Made by a program: the position numbers and the translations under genes | NCBI RefSeq assembly: GCF_037975245.1 | Contig: NC_092580.1 | Coordinates: 29,663,501 to 29,727,500, forward strand | Direction of reading: 5' to 3' | Length of the DNA stretch: 64,000 nt | From: Apostichopus japonicus | Lineage: Eukaryota; Echinodermata; Holothuroidea; Aspidochirotida; Stichopodidae | Notes under the pieces: generated by a model | What the model saw: the letters and a program-made list of their open reading frames with translations, nothing else | What the model was told of the DNA's origin: nothing | Database searches by the model: none | In this document: positions 13,460 through 25,796 of the stretch, in pieces | Layout of the letters: the number at the start of each line of letters is the position of its first letter | How positions within the stretch are numbered: position 1 is the first letter of the stretch

Positions 13460-16400
13460 TACTGCACCAGTTACAAGTCAGAGACTTTAATATAGGTCAT
13501 ACAAGTACAGCTTTTCTATTCTTTTCTTTTTCCTTTTGTCTTTTGGTCATGTTTATTCATGTTACAATGATGGCAAACAACAGACCTTTGTTAGTCTGTC
13601 ATAAGTAAATTGTTCTCATCTAGATAGCATCGCACAGTAGCGTGAATACCTTAGATGTTATGTAGACTTTGGAAAGCTGGTCCGGTCTGACTTCCAAACA
13701 AACATCAGTGTCAAAGCGCTGATTGTTATCACCAAACAAACGGTGGAAGGAACTTTGCTTTTAGACTGACTGACTGAGGTAGGTACGGTGCGTGTCAAAG
13801 TGGCAGCTAACAACCGATAGTTAATCATAAGCATCATATTTGTGTAACAATCGATAAACGGATCTGAGCCGGCACGATTTTGCAACAAAGATTTTGATTT
13901 CTGAAAATGGATAAATTATAGTACACGTGAGTGTTTAGTGGTGAAAATGTTCCATCGAACGTGACCCACTGGCTGTCAATGCTGCAAGCTTCCCCATGGA
14001 CAGAGTAAGATTTCAATGTCACATAAAATTCAAAGAAAGTCTGGTGTTGAAGTGTTAAATTGCCTTTGTTTAAGTTTGTTTCCTTGTTATGTTTTTGTAT
14101 AGCCTTCATTGTAGAACAATGGAATCACTCGTATATAATTCTTTATTATATTTATATTCTTTAAAATAATTCTTTTACTGAACAGCTGTTTGAATATGTT
14201 ATATTCATCAAATTAGTCAGTCAAATGGATGCTCATGGTGATATTATTTGTAGTCCAAATGGAGAGTTCCAAGTATTCTATAATTGTCTTCATTTCTAGG
14301 ACAGTAACCAAATTTAGTTTTGCTTATTGTTCAACATTACGGTAGCCTAGAAGAATTGGCCAAATTCAGTCATTTTTGCATTAAACAGTATACATCAGAT
14401 ATTTGACCATTTGTGAAGGGCAATTTCTACATGAAAGTGGACACATATAGCAGCAACAAAGTTAAATGCATGGCAATTACGGCAAATTTGGTATCAAAAA
14501 TTAATTCACTTAAAGTCTATATGTTTAGTTTAAGTTTAGTTCGGAATTACTTTTTGGAAACATTTTGGTACCAACAATTAAGATCAAGTAATAATCATAT
14601 TTTCATCTCAGAAATGTGATTTATGGTGGTAGGAAAGTAATCTTCTATCAAAATATAAAAGAAAAATTATGTACAAATGGCATCAATTTCCTATTAGACA
14701 AGAGTTTAGGTCATGAAAAACTGATTGCAACTTGAAAACACTTTTTATCATTTTGCATGGTTTGTCTCATTGTAGTGATTAAATCAGTCTATGAAAATGT
14801 CCTTAAGACAGAAAGATTTTTTTTTTTTATTACCAAAACATGTAGTTTAAATGTTATGAAACTTTTTATTTAAAGCAACCTTAAGTCAACCACCAGTAAG
14901 GACTTATTAAAGAGACATATGTCCTCTTTGTTTATGTATAAAAAATATTTTAAAATATGTCCTTCCGTTTGTATCTATAGGCTATTGGTAACGGAAGGAC
15001 AAAGTTTATATTGATCAAATTATGCAACACTTGTGGTTAAGCTTGAAATGAAAGCATGAATACAATTGCATCAACACAGAGTGATAAGTATTGTTTGGGT
15101 GTTTAACTTAAAAGTGCATTGCTTCTTGTATGTTTGTTGGCTTTTTTGAGTGTGACTATTATGCTATTGAACTTCTTTATTATCAAAAACTGGACCAGCT
15201 CCAGCATTGAGAAGCTGTGCAGCAATGTTGTAACAATAAGCCAATGGATAATCCCAGCTTAATGTTTCTACAATCAATACTCCACTTCCTATTTAACTTA
15301 GTAACACAGAAGTAAACAGCACAGTATATATGTACAACTAACTATTTCAGTGATATCTGATAACAGTTCAGGGACTCCAGTGGCTATAGGGCTTGTTAAT
15401 GCAAGTCCTGAAGCAAAGTTTGCTTCCAGGAAACAGTCCAGCCACTGGGAACGGGTTTTCTCCTAGGTTTGATTGGGAGAGTGGTATTGCTAGGGCTGGG
15501 ACGGTCCCCCCCCCCCAGTAAAGTTAGCTTGCCCTTCCTCTGACTGGCACTAGTTTTAACTTTTGTCTTTTTCTGTTTATGCTTCCCAGTCTGGAAAATG
15601 ATTGGCTTGTCTTCTTTATTCCTACTCTATCCTCTGTCATAAACTAATCTACCTTATTATGGTAACCTGCAGGCTAGACCAGCTACATCAGGGCTGTCCC
15701 TCCTCCTCTCCCCCTCCCCCCCCCCACTCCATCACCAGTCTGAAGACAACACATTTCAAGATGTGCCATCATCAGCTACTTTGTGTGTAATGTGCAGTCA
15801 AACTTTTTTCCCTACAACATGGCTGTCACAAGCTGAAAAGCTGTTGACTGTAATATTCAATCTATGTTATGCATAACCAACTCTTATTGTACTTGTTCAA
15901 AAACCGCACCTCTATTAACAGTTAATTAACAGTGGTGGGTTTTTTGTCAAATTTTTTAATGGATTTTTATTTTTTAATTTTTAAATATCATGAAGTAGCT
16001 GTGATTTATTTATTTTAAAACTAGAACATTTTCTCGAATATATAATTAGTTAAATGCTAGCTCTATATGTTTGTTTTATACATTTCATTGTACTTTACGT
16101 TGCGGCAGTTTTCTATTGTATCAGTAGTGTAAAAGCACATTGTTTGTTTGTGCAGTTTGTATTGAGTTTTAAAATAGTAACCATGGAATTGCCCTAAAAG
16201 AAGTTTGGTGTGTTTACAATTTATTCAGTTATTCCCAGAGAAGTTTAACATGCAGTGTTTAGCAAATAAACCGATGATGTGATCAGGGGTACCCCTAAAA
16301 CAAACTCAATAAAAGCAGAATTTAAATAGAAAAACCTTCACCTATATTTCTCCATTTCATTGTAGATTTAAAGGTGATACAGGTGAAGAATTTAGTGAAA

Positions 16401-16609
16401 GAAGTATTCTGTATATTTTGTGTTTATTTTATTATTAAAATTTGAGAATTGATATCATATCTGATTGGTAATATTGCAGTCTGGGAGGTTAGTTGTCCAC
16501 TAAACTGCAGGTAAACTTGTAGCAGTAAGCTAGTCGGTGAATTTAGAGCTGTTTGGTGTGTGTGCGCGTGTGCGTTTGTGTACAGTCATATGACAGCTAG
16601 TTTAATTAT
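13460..16609. other. Non-coding; possible distal 5' region of the receptor-like gene
   Basis: No protein-coding exon could be supported. A CpG-richer patch at about 13640-14010 contains a good donor-like GAG|GTAGGT near 13776, so a non-coding first exon of the downstream plus-strand gene is possible but unproven. An 11-bp perfect stem (GTCCTTCCGTT/AACGGAAGGAC) lies at about 14959-15000. Confidence 0.3.
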
Positions 16610-16612
16610 CTT

Positions 16613-16643
<31 letters not shown>

Positions 16644-16705
16644 CTTATGTATTCATTCATTCATTCATTCCATTCATTCATTCATTTATTTATTTTTTTA
16701 TTCAT

Positions 16706-16736
<31 letters not shown>

Positions 16737-16741
16737 TTTTT
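16610..16741 (+). repeat. ATTT/ATTC tetranucleotide microsatellite
   Basis: About 130 bp of TTTA repeats interrupted by a TTCA/ATTC block. The long frame across it (repeated YLFI/FIHSF) is a by-product of the repeat and not a gene. Confidence 0.92.
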
Positions 16742-17279
16742 TGTGGAGCTGTTTGGGGTATTAAGCTCACATCGGGGAAGGAAAAGTTCACATTCAATTA
16801 AAAAGGACTTTTTACTGCATGCATGCATGGTGCCTGGAATAAAAGTAGCTAGGCTAGGTTAAATATTTGGCTTCAATTGTTGAAAAAAAATAGTTGTTGT
16901 GGAAGAAATCAGTTCCCTGTCCTCTCTATATGACTCCATCCATGTATTTTCAGGAATGTCTTTTGAAAAGGAACCTTCCACTTTTGAGCATAAACAGCTA
17001 TAACAGAGTTTGCTATTTTGTCTTGAATTGGTGATAGTTGGCTTCACATTCACACATTGCTTTTCAAGAACTTGAGTTATACTCTCAAAAATAAAATCCA
17101 AAAATGACTGAAGCACAATTAAACAGATATGACAAGCCATTAAATTTATCACGCATGTTGAAATTCTTCAAATTAATTTCCACTTTAATAGTTCAAAACG
17201 TTAAATTTGAAGAAGCAGCATTATATAGTACTGTGTGTGACTTTAAGCGATATAATTTAAATGCCAACTAAGTGAATTT

Positions 17280-17370
17280 ACATACATACACACCAGCATA
17301 CACACATATATAGACACACATTCTTACATACATGCATGTATAAGTACATGCATGCACACACATGAATGCT
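17280..17370 (+). repeat. Degenerate CATA/CACA repeat
   Basis: Alternating CATA, CACA and CATG tetranucleotides about 200 bp before the receptor-like start codon. A low-complexity tract with no evidence for a regulatory role. Confidence 0.7.
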
Positions 17371-17570
17371 CAATCATCTGAGTTAGAAGTGAAAATTAGA
17401 AACAAAAAATGAGGAAAGCTATAAGCAAAGCAATATATTTATTTCTTTTAAATCCACAGAAATTTGCCTATGGTACAAACTAGGTAATTGAAGACTTGTC
17501 CTTGCTGTGTTTGTGTAGTAGGCCTACACATATGACTTTTTTGAGATAGCCTGCAAAGTTGCCCATCGTC

Positions 17571-17690
17571 ATGGTTACATCTTGGGTGACGATCATTACC
17601 GTTCTCTTATTCTCTGATGTCCGAGTCTTCTCGACTCCTGACGAGGAATGTTGCATCTTTGAACCTCTTCAGAAGGGTTGCCAAGAAACG
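17571..17690 (+). CDS. Receptor-like gene exon 1 (signal peptide)
   Basis: Forty codons starting at the ATG in CGTCATGGTT. The first 22 residues are a hydrophobic signal sequence (TIITVLLFS core), followed by ECC and a further Cys. The exon ends at ACG|GTAAGA in phase 0. Upstream frame extension lacks an ATG, so this start is preferred. Confidence 0.75.
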
Positions 17691-20600
17691 GTAAGAATAT
17701 CATATTGTGTTGCTTTAATTATGTATACTTTATCTAATGTATTGACTTGTCTCCAATGCATGAATACATTCACACCCATATACAAATACACACAGGCAAG
17801 TATGAACTTAAACACCAAATAGTGCATGGACAAATATACTGCTGATTATGCACATACCAGAATCTCACCCTCTCTCTCTTAATTCTTGTATTTTTTTTTA
17901 AAGTGTAAAGCTGTATTATAACGTAGCAAACGCCATTCCCAGCCAGGGTTAACAGATTGTTCTCAATCTTCAAATGTCCTTTTGTTTGGGGTATTAACCT
18001 GATTATAATTGGTAACATGTTTTCCGTTTACAATGTAGGCCTTACATGTTGTTAGCATGGATGTCTTATGCCATAAAAGGTGTATATAATGAGTTGCAAA
18101 GTATAATTCTTGTGGCTGTATACTAGCTTCTAAGCTAGACTGGTAGGCACTCTAAAATCATTAACCTGTTTGGACATACGATGTGCACTTTTAACAGAGA
18201 TTTGCGAATTATATCATGCTGCTATAGTATAAGAAGCAACATAGAACCAGCAGTACTTTACACCTGTAGGTAAAATAATCAATCTTGGTTAGAATTTAAT
18301 TGACAACACCAGACATAGGCTTCTTGAGACATTGCAGTTATGGGATGCCAGGGCGTGTTGCTTTATTTCATCTAAAGCCATGGACACATATTTAAGTGTC
18401 GATATTCTAGTCTGCTCCCCCCCCCCCCCCTTACCGCAGGACCTCTGGCGAGGTCGATCAGGGGTTAAACTTCTTTATTTCTTACATACACAAGTCTGCC
18501 CAAAGAACTAGCCCAGGGTAAATCTAATTAATACCAGGAGTGCCCTAGAGTACAAACTTTTGAAAATTAGACAACAGTATATTTATTTGGCGTATGAATT
18601 TAGCATACCGAATGGTTAGTTTTAGTCACTGTTGATTTCACTACACCATTTAATGTAGAGACAAGATGAAGGAGATGGTACCACATGGGCAGAAGGAAGG
18701 CCATATCAACGCCATGCACCTATATGTTTACTATTTGTTAAGCAGGAAAGATCACTCACCTAAGTAAACACAAAGAAAAGTCAACTTTAGTATTATTTTC
18801 TCTGATATAGTCGTTTAAAGAAAAAAAGAGAATGAAGGAAAAGCTGCTTTAAAATTTTTACACGGCTCTTAGGGGACCCAAGCGGAGGAATATCAATTTT
18901 TCCACCACAGAATTCAGCCTTTTTACTGCATGGCTAAAACTGCCAGTGGATTTTACTGTCTGTCAGTACTTAGAAAATATAAGCATTTGCATTTTGGTGG
19001 TGATTTTTGTAACACAATTAAGCCAAGGGTATATATATTACTGCTAATCAGCAATATCATTGGGCTACACTTGTACGTCAGTACGACAGTCGAAACTGAT
19101 TATTGTTGTAAATTCAGGGGGAAAAAAACAAGTTCATTGGCTAAAGGTGTGAAAATTGGCCGGCATGACACACTAGTATCTGATTCCAATTTTCAAGTTT
19201 ATCGGTAAAGAATGAACTGGTTTAGTTGTTGAGTGAAAACAAGTGAAATCTGGTGCTTGGAATGTGGGCTGGCATATATATTCTATTATGAAAATGAAAG
19301 AAAGCAACTGCTGGGGACACTTCAGTGGTTTACAGTCTGCCCAATACAAACAGATCTGTTTCTTGTTTGTTCTTTAACAAGTACCAGCCACGGGGAGTGG
19401 CCGTATCGATTAGGTGTGAGTGTCCCAGAAACAATAATAGAAAGTAATTATATTTTAAGGGAACAAAATCAGCTTCTCTGGCTTTGATAAAAAAGGTAAG
19501 TGACATATCTCACTGGTGATCTTACATTTCTAGTGACTAAGAACTTTTTTTTTTCTAGTGCTTAGTTTGTTATTTCCCAGAGACGTTGTACCAAATTTCC
19601 CACCAGTTACTGCTCGATCACGGTCAGATTGCACCTGCTATATGTTACACTTACAAGACATCACTGTGCAATAGAATTAGTACAGTGAAAAAGGCAAAGA
19701 ATGGCCTGTAGGCAAATTTTCTGTGACCTGTAAGGTTCACATCATGCCCTTTTTATGGAGTCTGCTGAACCTTAGAAAGAGAGAAAAACATGAAAGGCCC
19801 TACTTTTGAGAAGTGTTATCTCAATCTCAATCTAACATATGGACAATGGGCATATTCTTGATACAATACATTATTACACTCAATTAAAATGAACTTAATT
19901 TGTAAGTCCATTTTGTCAAGATTGCTTAATGGCAGCTTGGTTTTGTGTTAGAAAGAAGGAACTTGTTTAATTTGCCTTGGAATGTCTAAGTTGCAATCAT
20001 AGGCGTAGGAGCCTAATTTGATTTGGGGGGGGGGGGGCTGTAACGACTTGCCCGAAAAATATAACCAACATTTTTCGCGCGCTTCGCGCGCATTCAACAT
20101 CTTAATGTGCTTTCATATAGGAATTCATCAGTTATTACATCACATGCCGATTACTGATGAATATATAAATAAATACCAATAAATACCAAATATTAAAGTG
20201 CTGTTATCATGCAATAAAACATGCTCAAGAGCACTGTAGAAAAGAACCAATTCCTGGAATATAGAGGAATGAATGCCTATATGACATGCACATTAAGATG
20301 TTGAACGCGCGCGAAAAATTGTGGTTATATTTTCCGTGTTATTTTTGGTTTTTTTGTGGTTTTTGCGAGGCACCTCTTCCCTGTTCACTGAACCTGATTG
20401 TGTTTCCTATTTATTTCATAAATTCTTTGTCAGAGGTAAAAGACCTAGATCTACGAACCTAAACATTGTGACAAGCCGCTTATAAAATTAAATACATGCC
20501 TTAGATGTATACCATCTCCATGTTGTGTGCTTTGCTACACTCAAGTTGAATTCCTTCCAGTTTCAAGTAGGCAGCCATGTTCCTTGGGTAATCTCGAGTC

Positions 20601-23600
20601 CCTCTTCAGTTGAAACCGACTCGACACTATCGAAATTCAGAAAGATCATAAACTGAATGAAGGGTTTAGGCATGACCGGCCTATTAACAGACCACCAGAA
20701 ACAGATGTACGGTCTGACCGCAAACGAGAGTATTTTGGGATAAAACATATAAAACAATACATTGCAAAGCCAAGTAAATAAATTTAACTATAGGAGTGAG
20801 GTTATCAAAGCGCAGTTTAGATTGCATAAGGATCGAGAATTTGCAAAAAAACAGTCTAAGAAACCATGTTTTTCTCTTGTTTGCAAGCTGGATGATAAAT
20901 ATTCAATGTCATACATATAGATTATAAGTCATTGCACCATTGTTTCTAATGAATAATGTCACAATGCTGTCAATATAAATTCAATTAAATAAATCATTTG
21001 GGTGAGGGGGAGGGCTGGAGTGGTATACCTTCTTTCAAGGTCACAGTAACGTGGATGTTATGATTATGTAATCATTAACAGTATTTAACTTTAGTTAAAT
21101 TACTTTTGAAATTTCTGCAGCATTATCTATGATAGTTAAAAATGCCAGTCATGTTGACAACAGAGTATATAGAATAGAGAAACTCAAAGTTAAATTTTAA
21201 ATAATATGCACTTATATAAACTGTAGCTCTAAGATGTTATTTTGACTTTTTGAGACTGAAATTTGTCCAGCATATCAATAAAGGAACACCAAGAACCCCA
21301 CCGCCCAAGGTCGATCTCTTCAATTCAAACATGTTAATGGTCATGTAGCACATGTATGTACACTGTGGGACGTACTGATCAACCGATCAGGACCCAACTA
21401 ATTTTGACAGTCACAAAGTCCTGAGCTTTAGTCTATAATAGCTGAATCCTACACATCCTACACACTGACTGTTACAAAGTCATCCTTATAATATATAGAC
21501 CACAGGTGGACAATGGGGTGCAGTATGGGGCAAATGTTGATATACATGGGCGGCGATCATGGGGGGGACGGGGGGAAATGTCCCCCCAATATTTTAGGTG
21601 GGGGGATATAGTATCTAATATCCCCCCCAATATTTGGTGGCATAGTTTTTTTTTAGCATATTTTGTATGATATCGCTAGTAATTTCAAAGTAGAAAATGC
21701 TTAGATGCAACTTACAAGGCCTGGGAAGTGCCATTTCCAGCCATCTGGGAGGCATTTTCGGCCAAAATTTTCTTTTGCGCTTCGCGCCAACTTATGGTGG
21801 CGCTACGCTTAGATAGTTTGCCTACAAGCTTTGCCTCTCCCTTGGCAAATCCCTCGCAAGGCGCCTGTCTAACCGTCTACTATATATGACCAAAAGTAGT
21901 TTTTACTTTTTTCGAAATGAATAGCTAGACGGACCCCCCAATATTTTAGGTGGGGGGTATACAGTAGTATCTAATACTAACTAATATCCCCCCAATATTT
22001 GGTGGCATAATTTTTGTGTGGGGCTATAAATAGAAAATAACACATGCTGCATGAAGTAAATGACAGATCCACATCGATATGGGTTCACTGATTTCCATTT
22101 GGCCTGTTTCCTACAAGATTTCTAACCGCAGGCGCGTAGCCAAGGGGGGGGGAGGGTGGAGACCGCCCCCCTCGAGCATATTTTTTTGGTATTTTTTTAT
22201 GATATCTAAGTTTTATAGTAGCCGTTATAAGAGGTTTTAATATTTGTACACCAATAAATTAACTGTGTCTGAATTTTCGAAAATTCCTTGACCAACATTC
22301 TTTATCATACTTCCCTCTGCTCGTGCAATTTTGACCGGTCTGTTAGGGGTTGAAGGGGGTTTTTCTATATTGGTTATCCATAGATGAAATTTTGTGCAAC
22401 ATTATGGATATGTTTTGAAGTGAATTTATTATTCAAATTGTGAACAAATAATGGGCTTAAAACCATGAAAAGTGGGGCTGACGGGTATTGTGGGGCGTTA
22501 CGTAGAATTACCTACAAAATCAATGATCCACAGGAGATGCGATGAGGTCGAACATGATGTGTGACTTGTGACAATCTTGAAAAAGGTTATGAATGGAAAA
22601 AAAAACTATTGGGAAAAACTTGGTTCTCAGGCAAAAGTGTACATCTGGTTGGTCATTTTCAAGCCCGAGAAGTGCCATTTCCGGTGATCTGGGGGGCTAT
22701 CAAAACCAGAAATTTTCTTGTACGCTGCGCGCCAACCAATGGTGGCGCTCCGCTTTGATAGTAATTCGCCTGCACCCAAGCAATATCCCCCCCAATATTT
22801 GAAACAAATCGCCGCCCCTGTTGATATAGACACACAAAAGTGACATTCTCTAGTTCAGAGAGGGCAAACACTTCTACCCATTGGCCAACCAACTGTTGGT
22901 TATGACTTATTGGAAAGTCTGCATACAGTTCAGGTTTATATCCAAAGCTTTTTTCTGGAATTTCAAGTTTTATCTCTTTTTGGTTCCTTTCCCCCCCCCC
23001 CCCACCCCCATTTTGCTATATTTTTGTTTTAGCCTGGCATGTGAAGGAAAAACATACTTTTATGTTTAAAAAAAAAGAAGAGCATTTTAGTCTCCAGCTG
23101 CATACATTTCTGTCTCATGGCTTTTCTTAAAATAGAATTGAGAAAACCCCATTTCACCACCAGGCATACTACTCTACTTTCAACATATCCCATTATACGC
23201 CTGTTGTTTATTCTAGCGGTGCAGTAAGTAAACAATTAACATAACCGGGACAGTTGCAAAAAGTGCAATAAACAATGGCAGTTCATCATTAGTGAGGTAT
23301 TATAAACTTCCTCGAAATTTCGTCTTGTTTATTCTTCAGTTTCAGAACGTGACGGACAATCTCGAGTGCGTCTTACAGAGAAGCAAATATCTGTCAGGTG
23401 AGTGGAATGGTTGTTTCAAGTTTAACTTATTCGACAGCTGGATTAGGCTACTTCATATCAGAGAAGTGGAACACTTACGTAAACATTTATTTTGGTAGAT
23501 TAGCCTCGTCTCCAAATAGTTTACTTTATATATCAAAAGCTGACTTTTATAATTTAGTTTCGATCATTGAGGAAACCAAAGAGAGGATATCAAAAGAAGA

Positions 23601-25756
23601 TGTGCAGTGCTTAATCATACTTACTGAAGCAGAAGTATGAGGTAGGATGCATGCACTCTGACGAAAAATACACGTATACTTCGGGGGGGGGGGGGGAAGC
23701 TCCCCAACCATTTAAACAACAGGGGGCTCAGAATAATTGCAAACATTTCTAAATTTCTAAGTAAATATTTGTTAAACTTTTGTATGAGGGAAAACCTCTA
23801 AAAATCGATAAAGCCAAAAAGTTGTTCAATATCCTTTCAAAATCTTCAAAATATATAGTATCATTTTGCATTTCCCCACCCCCCCCCACCTTACCCACCC
23901 CCTCCAAAATTTATCAAAGTGGAGGGACACTCCTTACACCCCTCCCTTGGCTGGCTTAACATGTACATCTTAGCCCAATCCAATATGAGAAGGTTCCTGC
24001 ATTTGATACAATGAGATGACATCAAACTAGATTGCCAATTTTTTAGAGCAGAATTTTCTGTTAGCTTTACCATAATTAAAGAAATAGTTTTGGTCAAAAA
24101 GTGACAAAGACATCCTGTTTATTGCCGATCCCTCCTGGACTTGCCAAATATCCTCTTCTCCTCTGTGAGGTCGCTCTGTATGGTCAGGGGTAGGAAAAAC
24201 CTGCTGACCTTTGAACCAGGTTTGTGGGGAAAATCGCTTCGGGCGGGAATTCGCCATGAAAGATATATAAATAAAAAGTTAAACTTAAACACTGACAAAT
24301 ATTCCCAGATGGAAGTGCATATTTATTACATGTATGATCTTTTTGACATTTGCACTAGAAAAGTTGTATATTTGCTAATATTTATATTTATTGATATGTT
24401 AATCATTTTCTTGGCAAGTTGCAAATTGTCAGAGCCCTTTGTGATAAATATGGTATTACTGCAGATATGTGGTTAATAAATTACTTTTTGGATCAATAGT
24501 TATTCAAACAATGGAAGTATATGTCTTTCCTGTTTGTAGTTACTCATACACTGTTGAACAATGTCAAATTTGTTTTTGTCCGCAGGCTGAATTTTATATG
24601 TTAACCTTTTCCTTTTTTGAAATGTAAGATTGTATGACTTAGAAACTTTTCTGTTGTTGCTGTTCTCTTCCGAGTCCCAGAATTGAAAATTACATCAGTA
24701 CCAGCTATATAGTTTTAAGTTTAACTGTAGATGTTTCAGTAATTGTAAATAGATGGCACTGTGACAGCACAGGTTTACAAAGTGACTAGCTCCCAGACAC
24801 AACTTTTAAGCCATATATATCACCTAAACAGAACAAGATTATACTTTGCTGTTTATGGGAGTTGTTCTTTACAAACAAAGATCTCTGTCATAGCAAAAAC
24901 CCAAAAGACAATGGTTAGGATTGTGTTCCGCTTAAATATCCTCTTCAAAATAAAAGCTTTCTCGGTCTCCTCTGTAATTAGTACATATTTAATCATCAAA
25001 ATATATTTTCTTGTTTGCATAACATTTGACATCTAATCCAATTAATCACTTCCTCACATGACCTTATTTCATATAGAGTATTGGTAATAATTTAAAGATT
25101 GCATCATGTCTTGATACCCCACCCCATCCCCCCCCTATCTTGTCCCTAACTTGAGATACTGTTAATTTAATGTAACCTACCTTGATTAGCTACACCCTCC
25201 CTTTAATAATCACAAAATCGTCACCAAATTTCCATAGGAAAGTTCATATCTTCTTCACCACACTAAAAGTACTATGAGGATTGGGTGATGACCACCTGAA
25301 GATGCAGGAAACTTTTCAGCAATTTTGGTCAAGAAATTCATCTATCAGGTCACAGGAATATCCCTGTTAAACTATATACAAAGACTACACACATATATAT
25401 TAATTTGCCTTTGTCGTTTACCTCCATTGCATTAACATAAAGTCTGTTCAAAGTATCTCTTTCGAGATCTGGCTTTAGGAATCACAAATGATTTCGAGTT
25501 GGCATCATCTTTGATCTCTAGAGTAAGGCAAAATATGTCACCAAAAACAGAACTAGTATTGTTCGATACAGGTGACAAACGCCTACAGTGGAATTACGAC
25601 CTTCCTTACCGGTTTCGAACCTCTGGACATACAATCAGCGTCCATAGCCTAGTGGTTAGGGTGTCCGCGTACAGAGCGGAAGGCCCGTGGTTCGAATCCC
25701 GGTGGAGGCTGAAAATTTTTTCACTGTTCTTGATTTTCCAACCCATTACAATTTTC

Positions 25757-25796
<40 letters not shown>

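Noticed and set aside
25637-25710. Functional tRNA gene
   Set aside because: The acceptor and T stems are imperfect, and the segment is part of a longer duplicated unit with a leader and AT tail, as in a SINE.
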